A DNA stretch of 64,000 nucleotides. It comes from Chloroflexota bacterium (GTDB lineage Bacteria; Chloroflexota; Limnocylindria; Limnocylindrales; CSP1-4). This document shows positions 25,070-33,521 of the stretch, piece after piece; position 1 is the stretch's first letter; each line of letters opens with the position of its first letter. Made by a program: the position numbers and the translations under genes. The DNA is taken from NCBI GenBank assembly GCA_019637815.1, contig JAHBUZ010000010.1, positions 1 to 64,000 on the forward strand, written 5' to 3'. Below the pieces are notes generated by a model. It was not told the origin of the DNA. It saw nothing but the letters and a program-made list of their open reading frames with translations, and made no database searches.

Positions 25070-26725
25070 TCAGGCGGTCCCTGGGTCGTCCACGCCGATG
25101 ACCGTCGGGGAGCCGTGGAGCAGCGTGCCGTCCGCCAGCGCACGTCCGTCCGCGGCGGTCGCGGTGCGTCCCCGTCCGGCGGCCTTGGCGGCGTAGCAGG
25201 CCCGGTCCGCCGCGAGTACCAGCTGGTCGCGATCACCGGCGTCGGCGGGGAACGTGGCGACCCCCACGGAGCAGGAGATCGGATCGCCGCCATCGGGCCC
25301 GACACCCATCGCGCGCACGGCCCGCCCGACCCGGTCGGCGACGTCGACGGCGCCGGTCGTGTCCGCGCCCGGGAGGATGATGGCGAACTCGTCACCGCCG
25401 TATCGGAACACCTCATCGGTCTCCCGGCAGGTGGCCCGGAACGCCTCCGCGATCTCCCGGAGGAGCGCGTTGCCGGCCTCATGGCCCCGTGCGTCGTTGA
25501 AGGCCTTGAAGCCGTCGAGGTCGATGATGAGCAGCGCGAAGGGCGTGTCGCGACGGACCCATGCGTCGAGTCGCTCGCGGAACGTGCCCTGGTTCTTGAG
25601 GCCCGTCAGGGCATCGGTCTGCGCCCGGATCTCCACCGCCTGGTGCTCCCCGGCGTTGCGCAGCGCGATCGCGACATGTCCCGCGAACAGCTGGATGAGC
25701 TCCAGCTCCGCGTCCGTGAACTCCGCATCCGGGCCGCCCCGCAACAGGCACAGACCACCCGCGACACCCGTCGAGCCACGCAGGGGTGCCACGACGAGCG
25801 CCGCGTGGTCCCAGGCATCCGTCAGCTCCAGACCCTCGGGGGGTGGTGTCGATGCCTGGAGGCACAGCAGCTGCGAGGTCCGCTCCACCCAGTCGGCCAT
25901 CGCGCGCACGTCCGGGTCGTGCTCGGCACGCAGCAGCCCCGCCTCCACGCCCTGCGTGAACAGCAGACGGATGGCGCGTGTCTGCGGCTCGCGCGTCGCG
26001 AGGAGCAGCGTGTCCGCTGGCACCAGGCTGCCGACCTGCGCGGCGATCTGCTCCACGACGGCGCCCGGGTCGAGCGTAGACAGGATCGATTCGGTCGCCC
26101 GGAGGAGCTGTCGCTGGGCCTCCAGCTGATGGGCGAGGACCTCCGACTGGGCCCGCAGCAGGCTCGTCGTGTCGGCGTTCGCCATCGCCTGGGCCGCCAT
26201 CGACGCGTAGATCTCGAGATACCGCAGGTCATCGAGGCTGAACTGGTGGGTGCCCAGCTTGGACAGCACGATGACGCCGATGACCCGGTCATCGAAGCGC
26301 ATCGGCGCGAGGAGCATCGACTCCGGCAGGTCCGGGTCGGTCCCGGCCATCACCTGCGCGCGTGGGTCGTGTGCCGCGTCCGGCAGGTACTGGGCGATGC
26401 CGTGCTCCGCCACCCAGCCAGTGATGCCCTGGCCGACACGCACACCCAGCTGGTCGCCGTCCTCGCCCCCGTACTCGCCCATCTCGCCCCGCCAGGCGAC
26501 GGCCGCCACATCGTCCCCCCGGACCCGGTACACGCGCACGTTGTGGTAGTCGATGAGCTGGCGCAGCTCCGTGCAGATGGCCTGGCCGATCTCCCCGACG
26601 CTGGTCAGCGTGGCGAGGCGATAGCCCAGCTTCTGGATGGACTGGAGCTGGTCGCCCCACGACACCACGGGTGTCTCCACACGGACATCGCCAGGCCCCT
26701 GGACACCCGATCCCGGGGTGGTCAT
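25070..26725 (-). CDS. Diguanylate cyclase with two GAF domains
   Basis: The 551-residue protein has a GAF domain at about 25-185 (LRQLIDYHNVRVYRV, GITGWVAEHG), a coiled-coil-like linker (LRAQSEVLAHQLEAQRQLLR), a second GAF at about 215-375 and a GGDEF domain at about 390-550. The active-site loop is intact as RYGGDEFAII, and LIIDLDGFKAFND provides the metal-binding region. It should make cyclic di-GMP. No clear RxxD inhibitory site is seen. I chose ATG 26725 because the frame upstream is low-complexity and contains a better promoter (see 26925-26975). An alternative start at 26992 would add 89 residues. Confidence 0.85.
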   Translation of the reverse strand: MTTPGSGVQGPGDVRVETPVVSWGDQLQSIQKLGYRLATLTSVGEIGQAICTELRQLIDYHNVRVYRVRGDDVAAVAWRGEMGEYGGEDGDQLGVRVGQGITGWVAEHGIAQYLPDAAHDPRAQVMAGTDPDLPESMLLAPMRFDDRVIGVIVLSKLGTHQFSLDDLRYLEIYASMAAQAMANADTTSLLRAQSEVLAHQLEAQRQLLRATESILSTLDPGAVVEQIAAQVGSLVPADTLLLATREPQTRAIRLLFTQGVEAGLLRAEHDPDVRAMADWVERTSQLLCLQASTPPPEGLELTDAWDHAALVVAPLRGSTGVAGGLCLLRGGPDAEFTDAELELIQLFAGHVAIALRNAGEHQAVEIRAQTDALTGLKNQGTFRERLDAWVRRDTPFALLIIDLDGFKAFNDARGHEAGNALLREIAEAFRATCRETDEVFRYGGDEFAIILPGADTTGAVDVADRVGRAVRAMGVGPDGGDPISCSVGVATFPADAGDRDQLVLAADRACYAAKAAGRGRTATAADGRALADGTLLHGSPTVIGVDDPGTA

Positions 26726-27049
26726 GGCGTCGGCGGCGCGGTCGGCATCGCCCGATCGCAGGTCCCGGGGCAGGGAGGGCTCGCCGGGCGTGCTCGCGCG
26801 CTCCGAGCCGGGACGCGCCGTGGCGCTGGACCGGACGGACCGGGATTCGGGATCGGCCGGGCTGGCAGCACTGGGGGCCGCCTGGTGTGCGCTGATGATC
26901 CAGGTTCCCTTGATGGATGGCAGGTCACCCGTGACCGTAGCCCGCGGACCTCGAGCCCGCCATGGGAGCAAAGTACCCAGTGACCCGGCCACGGGGCTCG
27001 TGGCTGGCTGCGGCTGGATGGGGTCACGTGGATCGCCGCGATCGGGCCG
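26726..27049 (-). other. 324-base region upstream of the diguanylate cyclase
   Basis: The gap separates the GGDEF gene from the next gene upstream. It contains one strong promoter-like box with a short leader reading frame (26925-26975) and otherwise no gene I can support. I compared it by eye with the GEMM cyclic-di-GMP riboswitch pattern and saw no match. Confidence 0.4.
26925..26975 (-). promoter_or_regulatory. Promoter box and 12-codon leader ORF before the diguanylate cyclase
   Basis: TACTTT (26975-26970) lies exactly six bases before an ATG at 26963, the same spacing as at other leaderless starts in this window. That ATG opens a 12-codon frame (MAGSRSAGYGHG) ending with TGA at 26927-26925, out of frame with the cyclase. 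If used, the cyclase mRNA has a leader of about 240 bases with a small upstream ORF. Confidence 0.35.
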
Positions 27050-27376
27050 TCAGCGGCGGCCGAGACGCACGACCAGCACGGTGCCGGCGGCGGTCACCAC
27101 ACCCAGGACCACGACCGCCAGCGCGATGAGCACGGGCGATGGCGCATCGGCGGGACCCTCGCCCTCGCTGCGAGGGTCGACCGTGGTCGTCACCGCCGGC
27201 TGGGAGGGGGCCGGCGCGGCGGACGATGCCGGCGCCGCGGACGATGCAGGCTCGATGGACGAGGCCGGCTCGGCGGCCATGACCGAGACACCGACGCCGG
27301 ATCCCACGAGGGGCAGGAACAGGAGCCACGTCATGACGAGCGCGACCAGCGTGAGCCGCGCGACGTGGCGCATCAC
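27050..27376 (-). CDS. Small two-helix membrane protein with Ala/Ser/Pro repeats
   Basis: The 108-residue product has an N-terminal hydrophobic segment (LTLVALVMTWLLFLPLVGSG, which could be a signal or anchor), a linker of repeated EPASS/APASS units at about residues 36-60, and a second hydrophobic segment (VLIALAVVVLGVVTAAGTVL) with a short basic tail. I do not recognise a family. ATG 27376 overlaps the stop of the upstream GIDE-like gene, and the pair probably works together at the membrane. Confidence 0.6.
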   Translation of the reverse strand: MMRHVARLTLVALVMTWLLFLPLVGSGVGVSVMAAEPASSIEPASSAAPASSAAPAPSQPAVTTTVDPRSEGEGPADAPSPVLIALAVVVLGVVTAAGTVLVVRLGRR

Positions 27377-28239
27377 CAGCCCAGCAGGAACGCGACGATC
27401 GCCGCCGCGATCAGCCCGAGGCCGAGCACGAGCAGCATCGCCGCGAGCCGGACGAGCCCGCGATCCTCGCCGGCCAGGACGCGCATCGCCTCCGCGGGTG
27501 CGAGGCTCGTCACGATGAGTGGTCGTCCTGCACCCGCGGTGAGCGTCGGCGTGCCATCCGGGCCCCGGGCCACGACCCCCGCCACCGTGGCGTGCTCCAC
27601 GGCGGACAGCTGGTCGATCCGGACACGCACCGGTCGGTCGGGTGGCAGGTCGATACCCGTCGGGCGCATGGCGTCCGGGAGGTCGCTCGCGACCCCGGTG
27701 GCGACACGCGGGACCACGACCAGGCCATCGCCGAGGGCGTCGAGGTCGACAGCGACATACGCGCCCCGCTCCTCGATGCCGAACGGGACCGCGATCCGGT
27801 CGTCATCGATGGTCCGCCAGCTGCGCCCCTCCCGCGTCTGGAGGCGGGTGCGCCGAAACACGAGCGGCCTGTCCATGTCATCCGGGAACTCCTGCTCGGA
27901 CGAGACGCGCCCGGTGACCCGGAGATAGCCCGCAGGCAGGGTTCCGGGGGTCGATCCGGCCCGGTGGGTGGTTGCGTCCGCGTGGTCCGTGCCGGCCCCG
28001 CTGCCAGTGCCGGCCACGACGCCCGTACCCGCCCCGACGGCCGTGCCCGCCCCATCGCCAGTGCCGGTCACCGTCGCGAGTGGCATCTCCGGCGCCGCCG
28101 CGAGCAGCCGCCCGATGCGATAGCCCGAGCCCACCACCCGCAGCATCACCGCGGCGACCCCCACGGCCACGATGCCCAGGAGCACCAGGACGACCGCGAT
28201 CACCGGGTCGCACCACGAGCGGGTCCCTGCGCCGGGCAT
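27373..28239 (-). CDS. GIDE-like membrane protein
   Basis: The 288-residue protein has a hydrophobic segment at about 13-35, a Gly/Thr/Ala-rich linker, a beta-rich core and a C-terminal hydrophobic segment (LAAMLLVLGLGLIAAAIVAFLL). The core (about residues 100-190: RPLVFRRTRL, GRSWRTIDDDRIAVPFGIEE, YVAVDLDALGDGLVVVPR) has the pattern of the GIDE domain of MUL1/MAPL-type proteins, with the anchor-GIDE-anchor layout. Bacterial GIDE proteins have no settled function. Family assignment is by eye. It overlaps the small membrane protein gene downstream. Confidence 0.55.
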   Translation of the reverse strand: MPGAGTRSWCDPVIAVVLVLLGIVAVGVAAVMLRVVGSGYRIGRLLAAAPEMPLATVTGTGDGAGTAVGAGTGVVAGTGSGAGTDHADATTHRAGSTPGTLPAGYLRVTGRVSSEQEFPDDMDRPLVFRRTRLQTREGRSWRTIDDDRIAVPFGIEERGAYVAVDLDALGDGLVVVPRVATGVASDLPDAMRPTGIDLPPDRPVRVRIDQLSAVEHATVAGVVARGPDGTPTLTAGAGRPLIVTSLAPAEAMRVLAGEDRGLVRLAAMLLVLGLGLIAAAIVAFLLGW

Positions 28240-28441
28240 GAAGCGGCCCGAAGGAACCTCCGCGGGACATGGGCATCGAGGTCATCGACGCCGCCAGTCC
28301 TGCTCCCAGCACCTCCGGGCCTGGGTCCATGGTCGGGCCGGGCGGCCATCGAATCAACAGGACCCTTCCACGGATCGAGGGGTACTTCCGGCCGTCGTCC
28401 ACGATCCATCCACGATCCCATCCCCATCGTCGGCACGGGCA

Positions 28442-29041
28442 TCAGTGACCGACCTCACGTCCCGTGGTCGGATCGATGGCGAGATGCGAGCCGCCCCATG
28501 CCGAGACCACCAGCTGACCGCCGACCAGCTCCGCATCGGTCACGACATCGGTGTGGGCGACCCGCCAGACCACCTCGCCGCTCGGGTCCAGCGCCAGGGT
28601 CTCGACCTCGCTCTGGACCAGCACATGACCCAGACGCGGCGAGCCGAGCAGCGCCACGAGGGGCGTGCCGCTGTCCCGGGACCAGCGCAGCTCCCCGGTC
28701 CGCGCGTCCAGCGCGTACACCCGGAAGCCGTAGCGCACGACGAGCACGCCCGCGGTGTCCCACAGCAGGCCGCGTGGCTCATCGAAGATGACCGAGGCGA
28801 AGCGCGCCGTCCACGTCCCGAGCGGACCCTCGACACGCAGCTCCGCGCGACACAGCCGGTCCGGCTCGCGACCCGCCAGCGGGCCGTGGTCGGTGAGCGT
28901 GCCACCCGTCTCGCTGAGGGCGGTCAGCGCGTCGACGCCACCCGAGCCGACCCAGCGATAGCGGGCCGCGAGACCGCCCGGATACTGGATGCTCGAACGC
29001 TGGACCTCGTGGGTGCGCACGCCGGGGTCGGGGACCGTCAC
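28442..29041 (-). CDS. PQQ-like beta-propeller repeat protein
   Basis: The 199-residue product contains two recognisable propeller blades: VYALDARTGELRWSRDSGTPLVAL and LALDPSGEVVWRV with a final LAIDPTTGREV. This is the Ala/Asp-x-Thr-Gly pattern of PQQ-like quinoprotein repeats. It is too short for a full eight-blade enzyme and has no signal peptide, so it is more likely a cytoplasmic binding protein or a fragment of a propeller. The start is GTG 29041; no Shine-Dalgarno site is clear. A 202-base gap without a gene follows. Confidence 0.55.
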   Translation of the reverse strand: MTVPDPGVRTHEVQRSSIQYPGGLAARYRWVGSGGVDALTALSETGGTLTDHGPLAGREPDRLCRAELRVEGPLGTWTARFASVIFDEPRGLLWDTAGVLVVRYGFRVYALDARTGELRWSRDSGTPLVALLGSPRLGHVLVQSEVETLALDPSGEVVWRVAHTDVVTDAELVGGQLVVSAWGGSHLAIDPTTGREVGH

Positions 29042-29105
29042 GCCGGTGCCGTGGGCGTCCGTGTCGAGGCGCGGTCGCCCGCAGCGCGCCCGCGTCGGGG
29101 GGTCG

Positions 29106-29627
29106 TCACGCGCCAGGCCGACCCGCGCCGCCGACGTCCTCCGCGAGGGGTGCGACCGTCGCGTTCGCGAGGCTCCGGAGGGTGGCCGGTGGCACCGAGA
29201 ACACCGCGTTCGGGGTGCCGGCGGCGGCCCACACGACCGGATACCGGCCGAGGTCCGGGTCCATCACCACGCGCAGCGCCCGGGCATGACCGAAGGGCGG
29301 GATCCCGCCGATGGTGAAGCCGGTCGCCTCGTTCGCCTCCTGGGCGGTGGCCCGGCGGAGCCCGGACAGGCCGGTCACGGCAGCGAGCCGCGCGATGTCC
29401 ACGCGGTTGGAGCCGCTGACGAGCGCCACGACCGGATCGAGGCCGCGCTCGGTGGGTGCCACGAACACGAGGCTCTTGACGATCTGGCCGAGCTCCGCGC
29501 CCACGGTCGCGGCCGCCTCCGCCGCGGTATGCGTGGAGTCGGGGAACTCGCGGATCTCGATGGTGACGCCCTTGCGCTGGGCGGCTGCGAAGACGCGCTG
29601 TTGCGCGGGATGGCTCGGTTCGGTCAC
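29106..29627 (-). CDS. YbaK/EbsC-type aminoacyl-tRNA deacylase
   Basis: The 173-residue protein is a full-length YbaK/ProX-type editing domain: EFPDSTHTAAEAAATVGAELGQIVKSLVF with the conserved lysine, GSNRVDIARLA, and TGFTIGGIPPFGHARALRVVMD, the GxxPFG segment. The family hydrolyses mischarged Cys- or Ala-tRNAPro in the cytoplasm. The start GTG 29627 has no Shine-Dalgarno site, but TAGACT (29641-29636) ends eight bases before it, so the mRNA is probably leaderless. Confidence 0.85.
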   Translation of the reverse strand: MTEPSHPAQQRVFAAAQRKGVTIEIREFPDSTHTAAEAAATVGAELGQIVKSLVFVAPTERGLDPVVALVSGSNRVDIARLAAVTGLSGLRRATAQEANEATGFTIGGIPPFGHARALRVVMDPDLGRYPVVWAAAGTPNAVFSVPPATLRSLANATVAPLAEDVGGAGRPGA

Positions 29628-29824
29628 GGGGGTCGAGTCTAGCAAGCGGGTCGGAAACCGGGCCGCCGGCACGATGTGGCGGCAACGCGATCGTGGCGGC
29701 AGGGCGGCGACATGCGCCGCCGACGAGCGGTCTCCGACCTCGCCGGCAGGGTGAGCGACTGCCATGGATCGACCGGTGCCCCAGCGAGCGACCACACCCG
29801 ATCCCCGATCCGCGCCGCATGGGC

Positions 29825-29830
29825 TACGAT
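29825..29830 (+). promoter_or_regulatory. Candidate -10 box of the thiamine operon
   Basis: TACGAT at 29825-29830 lies about 20 bases before the first paired base of the TPP riboswitch, a good position for the start of the leader RNA. No clear -35 is seen. Confidence 0.35.
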
Positions 29831-29849
29831 GTGTCCACAGTCTGATATG

Positions 29850-29937
29850 GGACAGGGGAGCGCCTCCGGGCGCTGAGAGTGCGGATCCACCGCAGACCCT
29901 CGGAACCTGATCCGGTTCGTACCGGCGAAGGGAGTCC
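29850..29937 (+). promoter_or_regulatory. TPP riboswitch (THI element)
   Basis: The leader carries the diagnostic thi-box features in order: the closing stem GGAC (29850-29853) / GTCC (29934-29937), CGCTGAGAGTGCGG (29871-29884) with the conserved CUGAGA, then ACCCTCGGAACCTGATCCGG with the conserved GAACCUGAUC, and ACCGGCGAAGGGA (29921-29933). It ends 44 bases before the ATG of the thiamine pyrophosphokinase gene and controls the thiamine operon 29982-34573. With so short an expression platform, TPP binding probably hides the start region; that mechanism is inferred. Confidence 0.95.
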
Positions 29938-29981
29938 ACGCGCGACCTCCGTCCTGCATCCATCGGAGGTTCGTCGTCGGC

Positions 29982-30668
29982 ATGTCGCACCTGGTCGCCG
30001 TGGTCATCGCGGATGGGGACGTGGACCCCGCCACGTTGCGTCGCGCCGTGGTCGCGGACACGCCCCTGCTCGTGGTCGCCGCGGATGGCGGCGCGCGTCA
30101 CGCCCTGGCGCTGGGCATCCCGGTGGACCTCGTGGTGGGTGACCTCGACTCGCTCGCACCCGCCGACCTCGACCGGCTCGCGGCGACCGGTGCCACCATC
30201 CAGCGGGCCAGCCCGGACAAGGACGAGAGCGACACCGAGCTGGCCATCGCCGCAGCGCTCGCCGCGGGGGCCACGACGCTGACGCTGGTCGGCGCGCTCG
30301 GTGGCGACCGGCTCGACCACGCGCTCGCCAACCTGCTGCTCCTCGCGCATCCGATGCTCGACGAGATGGACGCCGCGATCGTCGATCGAGCGGTGACCAT
30401 CCGGCGTCTCGGCACGGCCGATGGCCCGGGCACGCTCGAGCTCCACGGCACGGCCGGTGACCTGGTCACGCTCCTGCCGCTCGCGGGCCCGGTGCAGGGC
30501 GTGGTCACCGACGCGCTGCGCTATCCGCTCCGCGCCGAGGACCTCCAGCCCGGTCCTGCGCGCGGACTCTCCAACGTCATGTCCGGCCCGGTGGCGCGTG
30601 TGCGCACCGAGCGGGGCCGTCTGCTCGTCATCCATATCCGCACCACGCTCCCGGAGGACACCCCATGA
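29982..30668 (+). CDS. thiN: Thiamine pyrophosphokinase
   Basis: The 228-residue enzyme converts thiamine plus ATP to thiamine pyrophosphate. Visible family motifs are VVAADGGARHALALG, VVGDLDSL, the acidic SPDKDESDTELAI segment and LGGDRLDHALAN, which build the active site; the C-terminal beta domain contains TLLPLAGPVQGVVTDALRYPL and GLSNVMSG. It is the first gene after the TPP riboswitch, so its product represses its own operon. It overlaps the binding-protein gene by four bases. The set suggests uptake of thiamine itself rather than of its phosphate. Confidence 0.92.
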   Translation: MSHLVAVVIADGDVDPATLRRAVVADTPLLVVAADGGARHALALGIPVDLVVGDLDSLAPADLDRLAATGATIQRASPDKDESDTELAIAAALAAGATTLTLVGALGGDRLDHALANLLLLAHPMLDEMDAAIVDRAVTIRRLGTADGPGTLELHGTAGDLVTLLPLAGPVQGVVTDALRYPLRAEDLQPGPARGLSNVMSGPVARVRTERGRLLVIHIRTTLPEDTP

Positions 30669-31774
30669 GTCGCCCCGCGCCCGCCCGATCCATCCGCCGC
30701 GTGCTGCTCGGCGGGACGGTCGCCAGCATCGTCACGGCCGCGCTCGTCACCACCACCGTCGCCCAGTCACCGACACCGGTCGCACCCGTGGCCCCGACGG
30801 GTGAGGTCGTGCGGCTGCTGACCCACGGCTCGTTCGCGCTCAGCGACGATGTGCTCGCCTCGTTCACGACGCTGACCGGTGCCACCATCCAGGTCCTCGA
30901 GGCGACGGATGCCGGCAGCGCCGTCAACCAGGCCATCCTCACGAAGTCGAACCCCGTCGCGGATGTGCTCTACGGGGTGGACGACACGTTCCTCTCCCGC
31001 GCCCTGGACGCGGGCATCTTCGAGGCGTACCAGCCCGCCGCCGCCGCGGCCATCCCGGCCGAGCTCCAGCTCGACCCGACCGGCCAGGTGACGCCCATCG
31101 ACTATGGCGATGTGTGCATCAACATCGACCTGCAGGCGTTCGCGGCGCTGGGGATCGATCCCCCGGCCACGCTGGAGGACCTGACCGACCCGGCCTATCG
31201 CGACATGCTCGTGGTGGAGGATCCCGGGCTGTCGTCGCCGGGCCTGGCCTTCCTGCTCGCGACCATCGAGCGCTTCGGGGAGTCCGGTGACCGGACCTGG
31301 CTCGACTTCTGGGCGGACCTGCGGGCGAACGGCGTCCAGGTCGAGTCCGGCTGGGAGGCGGCGTACTACGGTGGGTTCTCGGGTGGTGCCGGTGAAGGCG
31401 ACCGACCGCTCGTCGTCTCCTACGCCTCGAGCCCCGTCGCCGAGGTGTTCTACGCCGAGCCCCAGCCCACCGAGGCGCCGACGGCATCGATGACCGATGG
31501 CTGCTACCGACAGGTCGAGTTCGCGGGTGTCCTCGCTGGGACGCAACAGCCGGAGCTGGCTCGTGCGCTCGTCGACTTCCTGCTGAGCGAGCCGGTCCAG
31601 GAGGACATCCCGCTCAACATGTTCGTGTATCCGGCCCTGCCCACGGCCCAGCTGCCCGAGGTGTTCCAGACGCACACGGCGGTGCCGGCGGCACCCGTGA
31701 CCATGGACCCGGCGCGCATCGCCGCGGGTCGCGATGCGTGGATCGAGGCGTGGACCCAGACGGTGCTCCGGTAG
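30665..31774 (+). CDS. thiB: Thiamine ABC transporter substrate-binding protein
   Basis: The 369-residue protein has a signal peptide (RRVLLGGTVASIVTAALVTTTVAQS) and the ThiB/TbpA pattern: VVRLLTHGSFALSDDVLASF, KSNPVADVLYGVDDTFLSRAL, PIDYGDVCINID, VSYASSPVAEVFYAE and a C-terminal LNMFVYPALP. It binds thiamine outside the membrane for the ThiP-like permease. The ATG overlaps the thiN stop, and the riboswitch context supports the substrate. Confidence 0.9.
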   Translation: MSRPAPARSIRRVLLGGTVASIVTAALVTTTVAQSPTPVAPVAPTGEVVRLLTHGSFALSDDVLASFTTLTGATIQVLEATDAGSAVNQAILTKSNPVADVLYGVDDTFLSRALDAGIFEAYQPAAAAAIPAELQLDPTGQVTPIDYGDVCINIDLQAFAALGIDPPATLEDLTDPAYRDMLVVEDPGLSSPGLAFLLATIERFGESGDRTWLDFWADLRANGVQVESGWEAAYYGGFSGGAGEGDRPLVVSYASSPVAEVFYAEPQPTEAPTASMTDGCYRQVEFAGVLAGTQQPELARALVDFLLSEPVQEDIPLNMFVYPALPTAQLPEVFQTHTAVPAAPVTMDPARIAAGRDAWIEAWTQTVLR

Positions 31775-31853
31775 GGATCCGCCGGATGGCCCCTCCAGCG
31801 ACCGTGGGCGCCGCGGGTCGACGTACCGTGTGTCGGCGCGCCACGGTCCGTCC

Positions 31854-33521
31854 ATGAGCCGCGTCGCGACGGTCGCGGCGGCCATCCTGCCGCTCGCCTT
31901 CCTTGCCGCGTTCTTCGCGTGGCCGGTGCTGTCCATCCTCGTCATGGGCCTTGCGCCCGACGGCGGGTTGGACATCGCCGCCATCGCGGACGCGTGGGGT
32001 CGGCCGTGGCTGCTCGACACCATCGTGTTCACGGTCGCCCTCGGCGCGACCATCACGCTCGGCTCGGTCGTGGCGGGGCTCCCGGTCGCGTGGCTGTTCG
32101 CGCGCGTCTCGTTCCCGGGACGCACCGCGCTGCGTGCCCTGACCGTGATCCCGTTCGTGCTGCCGACGGTGGTCGTGGCGTCCGCGTTCCTGGCGCTCCT
32201 GGGGCCCCGCAGCCTGCTGGCCGACCTGGTCGCCGGGAACCCCTGGCTGCCGGACCTGCGGCTGCGACTGACCGACTCGGCGGCCGCGATCGTGCTGGCC
32301 GGGGTGTTCTACAACGTCTCGGTGGTGGCACGGCTGGTCGGCGGGCTGTGGGGCCAGCTCGACCCACGGACCGAGGATGCGGCACGTGCCCTCGGCGCGA
32401 CCCCGCTGCGGACGTTCCGCGAGGTGACGTGGCCGCTGCTCCGGCCCGCGGTCGTGTCCGCGGCGTCCATCGTGTTCCTGTTCAGCGTCACCTCGTTCGG
32501 GCTGGTGCTGCTGCTCGGGGCGCCGGGCCAGCCCACGCTGGAGGTGGAGATCTGGCGCCAGGCATCGGTGATGCTGGACATCCCGGTCGCGGCGGCGCTC
32601 GCGCTCATCCAGATCGTGGGTGTGACGCTGCTGCTGGTCGTCAACGCGCGCTGGCAGGAGCGGCTCGCGGTGGAGCAGCGACTCCGGCCCGCGGCCGAGA
32701 CGGCACGCCCGCCGCGCACCCGACGCGAGCGAGCGCTCGTCACGTGCATCGCGCTCGTCACCATCCTGTTCGTCGGTCTCCCGTTGCTGGCGCTCGTGGA
32801 GCGCTCGCTCATCACGGCTGACGGGTACGGCCTGGGTTCGTGGCAGGCGCTCACCGTCGCCGGCCCGCGCAGCCCGCTCAGCGAGCCGGCCATCGGGGCG
32901 GTCATCGATTCGCTCACGTTCGCGCTCGCGACCCTGTGCATCGCCGGTCCCATCGGGTTGCTCGCGGCACTGGTCGTGGGCTATCACCGCGGCTGGCTGC
33001 CGCGCTCCTTCGACGCGCTCGTGATGCTGCCGCTCGGCACGTCCGCGGTCATCGTGGGCTTCGGGTTCCTCATCGCGCTCGACCGGCCACCGCTCGACCT
33101 GCGCACGAGCATCCTCATCATCCCCATCGCGCACTCGCTCATCGCGCTGCCGTTCGTGGTGCGCGCGATCGCGCCCGTCATCCGATCCATCGACCCGCGA
33201 CTACGGGAGGCCGCGGCCGTGCTGGGTGCCGCTCCCCATCGGGTGTGGCGCGAGGTGGATGCGCCGCTCATCGGCCGCGCGGCCCTCGTGGGGGCGGGCT
33301 TCGCGTTCGCCATCTCGCTCGGCGAGTTCGGTGCCACGCTGTTCATCGCGCGTCCCGAGACGCTCACGGTGCCCGTGGCCATCGACCGGCTGCTGTCGCG
33401 ACCGGGTGCCTCCAGCTTCGGTCAGGCGATGGCGCTCGCGACCGTGCTGATGCTGCTCACCGCGACCTCGATGGTGGTCATCGAGCGCTTCCGCTCGACC
33501 CGCGCGCAGGGCACCTGGTGA
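31854..33521 (+). CDS. thiP: Thiamine ABC transporter permease (ThiP-like fused double permease)
   Basis: The 555-residue protein contains two BPD-type permease domains in one chain (about 1-290 and 310-555), as in ThiP and other iron/thiamine permeases. Each half has an EAA loop: EDAARALGATPLRTFREVTWPLLRP and REAAAVLGAAPHRVWREVDAPLIGR. About twelve hydrophobic segments are visible. I chose ATG 31854, before the first helix, because the earlier frame overlaps thiB. Its stop overlaps the start of the ATPase gene in GTGA. Confidence 0.88.
   Translation: MSRVATVAAAILPLAFLAAFFAWPVLSILVMGLAPDGGLDIAAIADAWGRPWLLDTIVFTVALGATITLGSVVAGLPVAWLFARVSFPGRTALRALTVIPFVLPTVVVASAFLALLGPRSLLADLVAGNPWLPDLRLRLTDSAAAIVLAGVFYNVSVVARLVGGLWGQLDPRTEDAARALGATPLRTFREVTWPLLRPAVVSAASIVFLFSVTSFGLVLLLGAPGQPTLEVEIWRQASVMLDIPVAAALALIQIVGVTLLLVVNARWQERLAVEQRLRPAAETARPPRTRRERALVTCIALVTILFVGLPLLALVERSLITADGYGLGSWQALTVAGPRSPLSEPAIGAVIDSLTFALATLCIAGPIGLLAALVVGYHRGWLPRSFDALVMLPLGTSAVIVGFGFLIALDRPPLDLRTSILIIPIAHSLIALPFVVRAIAPVIRSIDPRLREAAAVLGAAPHRVWREVDAPLIGRAALVGAGFAFAISLGEFGATLFIARPETLTVPVAIDRLLSRPGASSFGQAMALATVLMLLTATSMVVIERFRSTRAQGTW

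Noticed and set aside
26726..26963. Cyclic-di-GMP riboswitch before the GGDEF gene
   Set aside because: The conserved GEMM sequence blocks are not present by eye.
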